Shown: in pieces, positions 1 to 7,557 of the stretch | Layout: every line of letters begins with the position of its first letter | Numbering within the stretch: the first letter of the stretch is position 1 | Source of the DNA: Bacteroidia bacterium | GTDB lineage: Bacteria > Bacteroidota > Bacteroidia > Cytophagales > Cyclobacteriaceae | NCBI GenBank assembly: GCA_016650355.1 | Contig: JAENVX010000305.1 | Coordinates: forward strand, 1 to 8,568 | DNA length: 8,568 bases | Direction of reading: 5' to 3' | Position numbers and translations under genes: made by a program | The notes under the pieces: generated by a model | What the model was told of the DNA's origin: nothing | Database searches by the model: none | What the model saw: the letters and a program-made list of their open reading frames with translations, nothing else

Positions 1-324
1 AAAGTTAAACTTCTTTCAGGTGGTGAAAGAACACGACTAGCGATGCTCAAGCTTCTATTACAACCAGTTAATCTTCTTATTCTGGATGAGCCAACAAACC
101 ATCTGGATATTAAAACAAAAGATATTTTGAAAGATGCACTCAAAGCATTTGACGGTACATTGATCCTAGTCTCACACGATCGCGATTTTCTGGATGGCCT
201 TGCCACAAAGGTTTTTGAATTCGGTAACAAAAGAATCAAGGAGCACTTTGAAGACATCAACGGATTTCTGCGAAATAAAAAACTCGAAAATCTTCGGGAG
301 ATTGAGCGGACTGTGGCTAAATAA
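1..324 (+). CDS. ABC-F family ATPase, C-terminal fragment (5' end outside window)
   Basis: The frame is open from base 1 and ends at TAA, giving 107 codons of the second ATPase domain. Visible motifs are the ABC signature LSGGE at codons 5-9, Walker B LLILDEP followed by the D-loop-like TNHLD at about codons 25-36, and the switch histidine in LVSHD (His at about codon 59). EPTNHLD plus VSHDRDFLD is typical of ABC-F proteins, which are soluble duplicated ATPases without membrane domains. They act on ribosomes as translation factors or in antibiotic resistance. The tail after the ATPase core is short and Lys/Glu-rich. The N-terminal ATPase and the linker that distinguishes subfamilies (EttA, Uup, YheS, resistance types) lie outside the window, so no subfamily or gene symbol is given. 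The gene converges on the ROK kinase gene, with 56 bases between the stops. Confidence 0.93.
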   Translation, partial: KVKLLSGGERTRLAMLKLLLQPVNLLILDEPTNHLDIKTKDILKDALKAFDGTLILVSHDRDFLDGLATKVFEFGNKRIKEHFEDINGFLRNKKLENLREIERTVAK

Positions 325-380
325 TAGTTACAGATTCAAGATCTTTAGCATTCATGTTTGGGCATTGAATTACTTATTCA

Positions 381-1106
381 TCAAACATTATAATGATCCT
401 CCTGCCACAGGCGGGTGCCGCCCTTAATGCCATCTATGTTTGACACCAATGAAATATTATCATCCGTTTTGAAGCTGATTTTTTTTGCATTGCCTCCGCT
501 GATATACAACTGATCGTAGTTGAAAACGGTTTTTAAGATTTCTATTACTTTTTTCATGCGTTTATTCCATCGCTCGATGCCTACTACCTCCAATGCTTTT
601 TTTCCGATGTAATCATCATAGTCTCTCCCCTTAGATATGGGATGGTGAGCAACCTCTAAGTGAGGTAATAGGATGCCATCCATCAAAAGTGCGGTGCCAA
701 ATCCCGTGCCCAATGTGACTACCATTTCCAGGCCCTTGCCCTTTGCAATACCCAAGCCCTGCATATCGGCATCATTAATTACCCGCACAGGCTGCTTTAA
801 TACTTTAGAGAGTTCTTTCTTCAAGTTAAATCCCTTCCATTCCTCTGTACCCAGGTTGACAGCAGTATACACTACACCTCTCTTGACGTAGCCAGGGAAA
901 CCAACAGACACTTTAGTATAGTCTTTGAAATCTTTTGTGAGTTCTAAAATTACCTTGATAGTATCATTTGGGTTGGCATTTATTGGTGTCTGTGCTCTCA
1001 CGTAATCCATTAACAAAGTTGCCTCCATATCTAAAAGAGTAGCCTTAATACGTGAGCCACCTATATCAATGGCAAGAATTTTTTCTGAAGGATCAATACT
1101 GTTCAT
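381..1106 (-). CDS. ROK-family kinase, polyphosphate-glucokinase-like
   Basis: This 241-residue cytoplasmic sugar-kinase-fold protein probably phosphorylates glucose or a related sugar. Motifs in order are the phosphate-1 loop DIGGSRIK (14-21), GFPGYV (69-74), NDAD (111-114, with Asp112 the likely catalytic base), the phosphate-2 loop TLGTGFGTAL (131-140), LEVAHH (150-155), and a C-terminal SGGNAKK (203-209) and GGTRLW (229-234). It lacks the CxCGxxGC zinc cluster of classical ROK glucokinases and repressors, and has no N-terminal DNA-binding domain. This layout and the length of about 240-260 residues fit the PPGK-like branch, which uses polyphosphate and/or ATP as donor; the donor cannot be told from sequence. 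The start is the ATG at 1104-1106; there is no clear Shine-Dalgarno sequence, as is usual in Bacteroidota. The gene is monocistronic, divergent from the NHL lipoprotein gene. Its 3' end contains a GC-rich double hairpin, listed separately. Confidence 0.88.
   Translation of the reverse strand: MNSIDPSEKILAIDIGGSRIKATLLDMEATLLMDYVRAQTPINANPNDTIKVILELTKDFKDYTKVSVGFPGYVKRGVVYTAVNLGTEEWKGFNLKKELSKVLKQPVRVINDADMQGLGIAKGKGLEMVVTLGTGFGTALLMDGILLPHLEVAHHPISKGRDYDDYIGKKALEVVGIERWNKRMKKVIEILKTVFNYDQLYISGGNAKKISFKTDDNISLVSNIDGIKGGTRLWQEDHYNV
401..422 (-). repeat. Overlapping GC-rich hairpins in the 3' end of the ROK kinase gene
   Basis: Two short stems share bases. One is CCTGCC / GGCGGG at 401-406 and 410-415 with an ACA loop and one G-U type pair. 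The other is GGCGG / CCGCC at 410-414 and 418-422 with a three-base loop. They cannot form together. The spot stands out as GC-rich in AT-rich surroundings and codes for the conserved GGTRLW motif of the kinase. No T-run follows on either strand, so this is not a standard terminator. It could be a chance result of codon choice or a short palindromic repeat. Confidence 0.4.
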
Positions 1107-1288
1107 CAGGGATAAAAGAACTGCAAATAAATCACTTAATCAAGGGTACCGTCAAAATCAAAAATAGGGTAATTAGAAATAGGATGATTCAACGGGGTGG
1201 TTTCTAAGAAAAAAAACCGGGCTGGAAGTATGTGGTTTTGGAGCAGCGGTCTTTTAATTTTTCAGATTAGTGTATCTTTTTGTAACTG
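1107..1288. promoter_or_regulatory. Divergent spacer between ROK kinase and NHL lipoprotein genes
   Basis: This spacer must hold the promoters of both flanking genes. The right half is T-rich (1251-1284), and TATCTTTTTG at 1273-1282 only loosely resembles the Bacteroidota -7 box TAnnTTTG; no convincing -33 TTTG partner sits at the usual distance. AAATAGG occurs twice, at 1162-1168 and 1177-1183, 15 bases apart. The minus strand of the left half carries the HAD-like reading frame listed separately. Neither gene has a recognisable Shine-Dalgarno sequence here. Confidence 0.4.
1136..1192 (-). pseudogene. Possible remnant of a HAD-family phosphatase N-terminus
   Basis: Read on the minus strand, this short frame gives NYPIFDFDGTLD followed by a TAA stop. 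The phrase FDFDGTL is HAD-superfamily motif I (hydrophobic residues, then DxDGT with nucleophile Asp and acid/base Asp), which normally lies within the first 10-15 residues of the protein. The frame stops one residue after the motif, 30 bases before the start of the ROK kinase gene. It has no ATG; the only possible start is TTG at 1190-1192. The placement fits the head of a deleted phosphatase gene, but a chance match of seven residues cannot be excluded. No motif II to IV is visible nearby. Confidence 0.25.
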
Positions 1289-1321
1289 GTGCGTTTTAGT
1301 TTTAAACATAAAGCTACTTCT

Positions 1322-2473
1322 ATGAAAATAACATCGGCATTCTTGTCTTTTCTTGTCCTTCTGTTAATACAGGCATGTGACAACGCGAATATTAGTCCAA
1401 CTAGTCGCACCAAAACTTCGGGAAATATTGAAACGTTTGCAGGCCAGGGGCCATTAAAAAATGGATTTACTGGCGATGGAGATCTGGCAACATCTGCTAT
1501 GCTCAGTTATGTAACAGCTGTTGCAACTGATCATTTAAACAATGTATATGTCACCGATGGCGCCTCCAATGTGGTTAGAAAGATAAATGCCGTTGATGGA
1601 AAAATATCCACTATTGCAGGCACATTCCTGGGTTATAACGTGGTAGATCCTACCCCCTATGCTGGAGACGGTGGTCCCGCTACTCAGGCACATCTTAACA
1701 TCCCTTGGTCCATTGCAGTCGATGGTTCTGATAACTTATCGATAGTAGATATCGGTAACAATGTAGTCCGGCAAATCTCCTCAGCAACGGGTTTTATTTC
1801 AACCATTGCTGGGAAAGCAAATTCACAAAGCTATGATGGTGATGGCAATCTGGCAACACTTGCTTCATTCAACAACCTTTATAATGTAGCTGCCGATGCT
1901 GCTGGTAACATCTATGTGGTTGATTCGCAGAATAATACAGTTCGCATGATTACAAAGTCAACAGGCAAGATAAGTACCATTGCAGGTCTTGGGCCAAACC
2001 GTCCTGGCTACACAGGTGATAATGGACCGGCTGTAGCGGCAACCCTGAATGCCCCTATGGCTATTGCTGTTGATGCTAACAGTAATATTTATATTGCCGA
2101 CAACCTCAACAATGTAATTCGCAAAATATCAGTCGGAGTAATTACAACCATTGCAGGTACAGGAGCAAAAGGCTATACAGGAGATGGTGGACCTGCAACT
2201 GCAGCAACTTTCTTTGCTGTGCGGGGAATTGCTGTTGATAACCAGGGCAATATTTTCATCGCGGACTCTGGGAACAATGTCATTCGAAAAATAACAGCTT
2301 CTTCAGGAAAGATTTCTACGATAGCAGGCACCGGTGCTCCAGGTTATGAAGGTGATGGCGCTTCTGCATTAGCGGCAAAACTTTCGAGCCCGTTTGGCAT
2401 TGCAGTGGATAGTGCTGGAAATGTTTATATCGCTGATTCACAGAACAGCGCTGTTCGGGTAGTATGGAAATAA
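1322..2473 (+). CDS. NHL-repeat lipoprotein, six-bladed beta-propeller
   Basis: This is a 383-residue exported lipoprotein. The signal peptide has a hydrophobic run at residues 6-16 and the lipobox IQAC with Cys19, so it is probably anchored in a membrane facing the periplasm or cell surface. After a short Ser/Thr-rich linker the whole chain is six NHL-type repeats, starting near residues 36, 95, 159, 217, 274 and 331. Each follows the pattern ISTIAG, then GYxGDGGPAT, then IAVDxxGNIYIAD, then NNVIRKI. Six such units suit a closed beta-propeller, a fold used for binding proteins, sugars or ligands and sometimes as lyase or lactonase scaffolds; no catalytic residues can be assigned. The frame is open back to a GTG at 1289, but the ATG at 1322 is preferred because it gives a normal-length signal peptide. 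It has no same-strand neighbour within range and ends with the last blade, so it carries no extra sorting domain. Function unknown. Confidence 0.88.
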   Translation: MKITSAFLSFLVLLLIQACDNANISPTSRTKTSGNIETFAGQGPLKNGFTGDGDLATSAMLSYVTAVATDHLNNVYVTDGASNVVRKINAVDGKISTIAGTFLGYNVVDPTPYAGDGGPATQAHLNIPWSIAVDGSDNLSIVDIGNNVVRQISSATGFISTIAGKANSQSYDGDGNLATLASFNNLYNVAADAAGNIYVVDSQNNTVRMITKSTGKISTIAGLGPNRPGYTGDNGPAVAATLNAPMAIAVDANSNIYIADNLNNVIRKISVGVITTIAGTGAKGYTGDGGPATAATFFAVRGIAVDNQGNIFIADSGNNVIRKITASSGKISTIAGTGAPGYEGDGASALAAKLSSPFGIAVDSAGNVYIADSQNSAVRVVWK

Positions 2474-2496
2474 AACGCTAAGACTATTGAGGACTA

Positions 2497-2517
2497 ACCT
2501 CTGATTTGATCAGAGGT
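2497..2517. terminator. Hairpin between convergent genes, possible bidirectional terminator
   Basis: A perfect 9-base-pair stem, ACCTCTGAT / ATCAGAGGT, encloses the loop TTG. It sits 23 bases after the NHL gene stop and 54 bases beyond the stop of the minus-strand heme lipoprotein gene, the usual place for a shared terminator. No clear T-run follows on either strand, so it may work as an RNA 3'-end stabiliser rather than a strict intrinsic terminator. A competing short pairing exists between GAGG at 2489-2492 and CCTC at 2498-2501. Confidence 0.55.
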
Positions 2518-2571
2518 CACTTCCTAACCAAATGCAACAATGAAAGACTAATAACAATGAACGTTTTGTCC

Positions 2572-5500
2572 CTAGTTATTTTCCTTCAATGTCGATAAGA
2601 AACTTACTAAATCTCTAATCTCCTTTTTAGTTAACAGATATCGCATGGGTGGCATACTCGATGTCCCGTAGGTTCTCTTTACAATGCTTTCATGTGCTAT
2701 CAACGTATCTGGCTTGTCGCCAATTTTCAAAAGAAGTCCCTTTTTGTTTTCTTGTTGCAGAATGCCATTTAAGGTTTTTCCATTTGTAAGTTCGAGTGAA
2801 ACTGTTCCAAATCCAGCGGCTATTCGTGCACTGGGATCAATTAATGATTCCAGAATCTGTTCACGTGTTAATCTTTCAGCAACTCCATTTAGCCGAGGCC
2901 CAGCATTTCCGCCATAGTCACCAATCGCATGACACCGGACACATTGAGCAGCCTGGTTGCTATAAAAAATCCGGGCGCCACGATTTACATCGCCACCCAG
3001 TAAACTTCCTTTGTAAGCAGACATCAATGAATCCGGAGCCAGTTTCTTATTAATTTCTTTATAACGAGAGATGAGTTGTAGTGAATGCGTACTGTCTATT
3101 GCTTCCGCTAACTCAAGATACGTCTCAGGCGGTAGCTTGCCGTTCTCCATTTTTACAAGAAGTCCTTCCAGTACAGGTTGAGAATTTGCAAGTGGCAAAT
3201 TCCCAAGCGTTGTAATAGCAGCTTGCTTTTCCTCAATGGTTCTGGTGTTAATCACATCAGTAAGTAAAGTAACCATGAGTTCTTTCGAGATATCCATCTT
3301 TTGTAAGAGATCAAGTGCCGTTACCCGTACACTTTTTTCTTTATCAGACAATGCCTGTTTAATGGCGTCTCCTATTTGCTTGTCATTGATACTTGCAAGT
3401 GCTTTCAACGCTTCGGCTCGTACTTCGGGCTGTGAATCAGTTTTAAGTCGTGCGAAAAGTTGAGGCGATGCTTTTGAAATTCTAAGTTTGCCAATCGCTT
3501 TAATCGCCCCAATCCGAATTGAAGATTCTTTATTTGCGGACAATTGAATCAGCACATCCGAAGATTTGCTGATTACAACAGATGGATCTCTGGTAACTAT
3601 TCCTCTAAAGCGGCCGTCCACCCTATCCAAAACTGATGGCTTTGCCCATGTGCTCAGAGCTGCCATCACCTCAACACGCATCGTAACCGGACTGCCTGTA
3701 TTATTTGCATAGTTTATTAGGTTCTCCATTGATTTCTCAGTTCCTACTCTAAGGTTTGCACTGATGGCACGTCTTACCAAAGCTTCATTGGTAAAGCGGT
3801 GATCATTGAGTACTTCACCTAAAGCAGGTAATGCTTGTTCAATAGATAAATCATCATTGATGCCCCGAGCTGCTTCGGTTATTACAAATTCATCTTGATC
3901 TTTTAAGAAGTTTGCAATACTTGGATCGCTCATTCGCCTTAAGGCTACCACTGCTGCAATTCTAACTGCACGCGAGGGGTCATTAGATAAAGCTGCTACT
4001 CCTTCTGCCTTACCGATTCGTGCCAATGCCAAACTCCCCGCGTGCCTGATAAATGCGTCCTCTTCATTATTTGCTCTAAGCAATTCAATAATAGGGTTAA
4101 TGGCAGGTTCATATGCAATTCTACCCAACGCTTCTGCGGCAAAAAATCGTGCCCGACTGTGCTCATCTTTTAGCAACGGAATTAACGCTTCACCAGCTTT
4201 CTTGTAACGAACGTCCCCTATCCACTTTGCGGCCTGAGCTCTGATTTCAGGATCGCTGTCGTTTAATAATGGTACCAATATTTTTGCATGCTTGATTTCT
4301 TGGCGTGCAAATTGGCTTATGCCCCAGATAGAATTCACTCTGGCTAGTTGATTCTCTGTTTGATTTATGTTTTCCTGAAAAACAGCAATGCCTTTTTCAC
4401 CTCTTGTTGCTAATTCAAATTGCGCTTTCTGTCTTACCCTCATGTCTGGGTACTTCAGTAGATCACCTAATTTGTTTTCCTCATACTTACTTAAATCTTC
4501 TTTTAATAAAGTCTGAGTTTGTTTACGTGCATCCGACACACCTGCAGCAACATCAAGCTTCCAGATTCGTCCATAGTCTTTGGTATCCCACCCATCAATC
4601 CAATCTCCCATGTACATCGCTCCATCCGGACCAAAGTCAATGCCTGTCGCAAGAACTCCACCTAATATCTGTTTGTGTTCACCTAATTCAAATGTTGCTC
4701 CTTTTGGATTTAACTTAAAAGAATGAATGCCCGAACGTGATGGATTGCCAACAAATTCCACAACAAAAAAAGTATTGTTCCATTCTTCACTCAGTGCGGT
4801 ACCCGGATTATATAGCATGCCTGTAGGACCATTTACAAAATTCTTGATGGCGGGTGTTATATAGGCTGGTTGGCCCTCCCATCTTGGCACGTACATCTTT
4901 TCATCCATCCAAACTTTGTAGGTATTGTTATCCGGGTCTCTGTATTTTCCAAACTGCCAGTTTGTGCGCCAGCCAGTATCTGAACCATTCACGATATAAA
5001 CTATTCGCTCACTTTCGCCCTTATGATCGCCATCATTGTCTTCGCTGATCAGATTTCCATATTCATCAAACACAAATTCATGGGTGTTTCTGTTACCATA
5101 GGCAAACACTTCAAAGTCACTCCCATCAGGATTTGCACGCACAATTACACCGCTGTTAGGATGCTCCCATTTCTGACCATCAGGACCAATACCACTAAAT
5201 CCAATGTCTCCGATCTGCCAATAGATTTTACCTTCAGGCCCTACTTCAATGCCTGACATTCCGTGGCCACTGAATCCAACGTGGATGCCATAGCCGTGTG
5301 AGATAGATGTTTTTTCGTCAATCAATCCGTCACCGTTGGTATCTTTTAATCGCCACATGTCAGGGCCAATGTCTACAAATAGATCATCGCCATGTTTTAG
5401 GATGCCCCCGGCAGCATCGGTAACTTCATCGTGGAAATCCTCTATCATCAATTGAGAAAGATCGGCAACTCCATCACCATCCGTATCCTCAAGCCTACAG

Positions 5501-5994
5501 ACATGCTCCTTTTCAATGGTCATGTCTCTCCAATCATGCGAACCATCCTTGTTAACATCCGTCAACCACGCATTCTTCTTACTATTTTCTGGAGATAAAA
5601 TTTTATGCAGAAATGCTCGTTTTTCTTCAATTGACTTTAATTGGATTGATTCAATTTCCCAGTCCTGATGACCACGAATATCAAATTCAGAATTCTTTTG
5701 CCGATTCGTACGTGTGTAATATAGTTTGCCCGCATCATCAATATCTATGGACACTGGGTCTGCTACAAGAGAATCTATTCCCCAAAGACTGAGTGTTAGC
5801 CCTTCTGCTAGCTGAGGTGTAACTGTTGCTTCAATTGCCTTTGCAAGCTGCTGGGCTTTTTCAGGTGTTATACTTTTGATCCTCTTATCAATTGGCCCTT
5901 CTCCTTGATTACATCCGATTAATAACGCCAAAGCAATTAGCAGACAAACCTGGCTAACGCCAGGAAATGCCGAATAACTTTTATTCTGTTTCAT
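2572..5994 (-). CDS. PVC-type heme-binding lipoprotein: propeller dehydrogenase-like domain, HEAT repeats, cytochrome c
   Basis: This 1140-residue lipoprotein has a signal peptide with lipobox LIGC (Cys28). Residues of about 60-480 form a sugar/sorbosone-dehydrogenase-like beta-propeller of the Pirellula/Verrucomicrobium N-terminal type, with EF-hand-like calcium loops DVNKDG (146-151), DTDGDGVAD (170-178) and DTNGDGLID (218-226). Residues of about 505-945 are HEAT-like helical repeats (for example LLNDSDPEIRAQAAKWIGD and LLKDEHSRARFFAAEALG). The C-terminus is a heme c domain with CVRCH at 1018-1022 and a likely axial Met in SSMPPM (Met1114 or Met1117), followed by EIRDLVSFLSTL. The family is expected to oxidise a substrate outside the cytoplasm and pass electrons to heme c; the substrate is unknown. 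The frame is open to an ATG at 6048, but the ATG at 5992-5994 gives a proper signal peptide and is chosen. The stop is TAG. It is divergent from the Gfo/Idh/MocA gene and may share a promoter region with it. Confidence 0.92.
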   Translation of the reverse strand: MKQNKSYSAFPGVSQVCLLIALALLIGCNQGEGPIDKRIKSITPEKAQQLAKAIEATVTPQLAEGLTLSLWGIDSLVADPVSIDIDDAGKLYYTRTNRQKNSEFDIRGHQDWEIESIQLKSIEEKRAFLHKILSPENSKKNAWLTDVNKDGSHDWRDMTIEKEHVCRLEDTDGDGVADLSQLMIEDFHDEVTDAAGGILKHGDDLFVDIGPDMWRLKDTNGDGLIDEKTSISHGYGIHVGFSGHGMSGIEVGPEGKIYWQIGDIGFSGIGPDGQKWEHPNSGVIVRANPDGSDFEVFAYGNRNTHEFVFDEYGNLISEDNDGDHKGESERIVYIVNGSDTGWRTNWQFGKYRDPDNNTYKVWMDEKMYVPRWEGQPAYITPAIKNFVNGPTGMLYNPGTALSEEWNNTFFVVEFVGNPSRSGIHSFKLNPKGATFELGEHKQILGGVLATGIDFGPDGAMYMGDWIDGWDTKDYGRIWKLDVAAGVSDARKQTQTLLKEDLSKYEENKLGDLLKYPDMRVRQKAQFELATRGEKGIAVFQENINQTENQLARVNSIWGISQFARQEIKHAKILVPLLNDSDPEIRAQAAKWIGDVRYKKAGEALIPLLKDEHSRARFFAAEALGRIAYEPAINPIIELLRANNEEDAFIRHAGSLALARIGKAEGVAALSNDPSRAVRIAAVVALRRMSDPSIANFLKDQDEFVITEAARGINDDLSIEQALPALGEVLNDHRFTNEALVRRAISANLRVGTEKSMENLINYANNTGSPVTMRVEVMAALSTWAKPSVLDRVDGRFRGIVTRDPSVVISKSSDVLIQLSANKESSIRIGAIKAIGKLRISKASPQLFARLKTDSQPEVRAEALKALASINDKQIGDAIKQALSDKEKSVRVTALDLLQKMDISKELMVTLLTDVINTRTIEEKQAAITTLGNLPLANSQPVLEGLLVKMENGKLPPETYLELAEAIDSTHSLQLISRYKEINKKLAPDSLMSAYKGSLLGGDVNRGARIFYSNQAAQCVRCHAIGDYGGNAGPRLNGVAERLTREQILESLIDPSARIAAGFGTVSLELTNGKTLNGILQQENKKGLLLKIGDKPDTLIAHESIVKRTYGTSSMPPMRYLLTKKEIRDLVSFLSTLKENN

Positions 5995-6179
5995 TTCGAT
6001 AAAATATTTTGTTTCCAAGTTAGTAAAGCATTGTGGCACTAGTTTCACCGTTCACCATAACTACCTTTTAAATTGAAAAATAATTAACTAAGTTGATCAC
6101 TAATATGCTCAATAGTTCTCAATTTAAAACTCAATAATAATCCCAGGAAGCCGACTTTAAAACACCAAACCTTCAATAC
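5995..6179. promoter_or_regulatory. Divergent promoter region with nested inverted and direct repeats
   Basis: This AT-rich spacer separates the heme lipoprotein gene (-) from the oxidoreductase gene (+) and must serve both. A perfect 11-base inverted repeat, TTTTAAATTGA at 6066-6076 and TCAATTTAAAA at 6119-6129, has its centre within about one base of the palindrome TGATCA (6094-6099). CTCAAT occurs three times on the plus strand at 6108, 6118 and 6130, spaced 10 and 12 bases, close to one helical turn; the middle copy overlaps the right arm. This is the pattern expected of an operator, though AT-rich DNA yields such repeats by chance more often. No clear TAnnTTTG/TTTG promoter pair was found, and no Shine-Dalgarno sequence precedes either start. 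Confidence 0.45.
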
Positions 6180-7547
6180 ATGGATAATTTCAATATCAAT
6201 CGCAGACTTTTTCTTAAAGGAGCTGCAGCATCACTTGCCCTTACTACCCTCGGAGCTCAGGGTATGGATATCATCAATCCCGCTCAGCCCCTTCGGGTGG
6301 GCCTAATTGGAACAGGTTGGTACGGAAAAAGCGATTTATTCAGGTTAATACAAGTGGTGCCAGTGGACGTGGTTGCCCTTTGTGATGTTGATAAAAATTT
6401 ATTGAGCGCAGCTGCCAAATTGGTAAGTCAACGTCAAAAATCTGGCAAGACACCTAAGCTGTATGGTGATTATCGAAAGATGCTTTCTGAAAACAAACTG
6501 GATATTGTGTTAATCGGGACTCCTGATCATTGGCACGCTCTTCAAACAATTGATGCCGTAAAATCTGGTGCCCATGTCTATGTACAAAAGCCAATTAGTG
6601 TAGATGTGATGGAAGGAGAATCGATGGTTGCGGCCGCACGAAAGTATAATCGAGTTGTTCAAGTTGGCACTCAACGTAAGAGCACACCTCATTTGATTGA
6701 GGCCAAAAAGAATATTGTAGATGCTGGGCTTCTTGGTAAAATTTCTCATGTGGAGATGTGTTGCTATCTGCACATGCGCAACAGCGGCAATCCTCCTCTT
6801 GAGCCAGTGCCTGATTTTCTCGATTATGAAATGTGGACAGGCCCAGCTCCGCTACGACCTTATGATGGCTTGCCACACATAAGATGGTGGAGGGCATTTA
6901 TGGAATATGGAAATGGAATTACAGGGGACATGTGTGTACACATGTTTGATACTGTACGCTGGATGCTTAAACTAGGATGGCCTAAGTCTATAAGCTCGAC
7001 AGGTGGTATATATGTCCAGAAAGAAGCAAAGTCAAATATTGCTGACACCCAATCTGCTATCTTTAAATATGATGAGTTAAACTGTGTGTGGCAACATCGC
7101 ACATGGGGCACTGCTCCAAATGCAGATTATCCTTGGTCATTTACCCTTTTTGGCGACAAGGGAACGCTGATCGCAAGTACCATGAAATACGATTTTACGC
7201 CAGTAGGTGACGGACCAAAAATTCATAAAGATGTCATTTACGAAAAAGAAAAATATCCGGAAGATCTAACGGAAGAACGCATTGAGTTAAACGCTGCACC
7301 TGCTACGCGTTTACATATGCTCAATTTTTTAGGTGCAATTGAAAACAACAGCAGGCCAGTTGCCGATATTGAAGAAGGGCATATTTCAACGGCTTGTTGT
7401 ATCCTGGCAAACTTGTCGATGAAAACGGGGCGACCTATAGTGTATGATCCTAAAAGCAAGCAAATTATCGGAGATGCCGAAGCCAACGGATTACTACAAC
7501 GAACTTATCGCCAGCCCTGGGTGCACCCTGATTATACCAAAGTATAA
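6180..7547 (+). CDS. Tat-exported Gfo/Idh/MocA family oxidoreductase
   Basis: This 455-residue NAD(P)-type oxidoreductase is predicted to act outside the cytoplasm. The N-terminus is a twin-arginine signal, NRRLFLKG (Arg8, Arg9), followed by an Ala/Leu-rich stretch to about residue 27. Tat export suits an enzyme that leaves the cell folded with its nucleotide bound. The Rossmann loop is GTGWYG (44-49), with the acidic Asp69 or Asp71 after strand 2. GTPDHWH (113-119) and YVQKP (134-138) follow; Lys137 is the usual catalytic or substrate-binding lysine, with Gln in place of the commoner Glu of EKP. GITGDMCVHMFD (246-257) supplies the Asp250 and His254 expected at the active site. The rest fits the C-terminal domain of bacteroidetal secreted members, which act on sugars, inositols or glycosides; the substrate is not deducible. 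The ATG at 6180 is fixed by the signal sequence. It heads a likely operon with the next gene, 10 bases downstream. Confidence 0.92.
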   Translation: MDNFNINRRLFLKGAAASLALTTLGAQGMDIINPAQPLRVGLIGTGWYGKSDLFRLIQVVPVDVVALCDVDKNLLSAAAKLVSQRQKSGKTPKLYGDYRKMLSENKLDIVLIGTPDHWHALQTIDAVKSGAHVYVQKPISVDVMEGESMVAAARKYNRVVQVGTQRKSTPHLIEAKKNIVDAGLLGKISHVEMCCYLHMRNSGNPPLEPVPDFLDYEMWTGPAPLRPYDGLPHIRWWRAFMEYGNGITGDMCVHMFDTVRWMLKLGWPKSISSTGGIYVQKEAKSNIADTQSAIFKYDELNCVWQHRTWGTAPNADYPWSFTLFGDKGTLIASTMKYDFTPVGDGPKIHKDVIYEKEKYPEDLTEERIELNAAPATRLHMLNFLGAIENNSRPVADIEEGHISTACCILANLSMKTGRPIVYDPKSKQIIGDAEANGLLQRTYRQPWVHPDYTKV

Positions 7548-7557
7548 AGAGCATTTT

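Noticed and set aside
194..427. Plus-strand frame running from the ABC-F gene into the ROK gene
   Set aside because: It overlaps two well-supported genes in other frames and has no recognisable content.
1289..1321. GTG start for the NHL lipoprotein
   Set aside because: It would add 11 residues before an ATG that already gives a normal-length signal peptide with a well-placed lipobox.
4404..4718. 104-codon plus-strand reading frame inside the heme lipoprotein gene
   Set aside because: It lies antisense to well-conserved propeller and HEAT coding sequence, shows no recognisable domain and has low-complexity His/Leu/Ser composition; it is a shadow frame.
5995..6048. Extension of the heme lipoprotein to the upstream ATG at 6046-6048
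   Set aside because: It would add 18 residues before a normal lipoprotein signal peptide; the ATG at 5992-5994 gives the expected signal length.
6595..6897. 100-codon minus-strand reading frame inside the oxidoreductase gene
   Set aside because: It is antisense to the core of the Gfo/Idh/MocA domain and resembles no known protein; it is a shadow frame.
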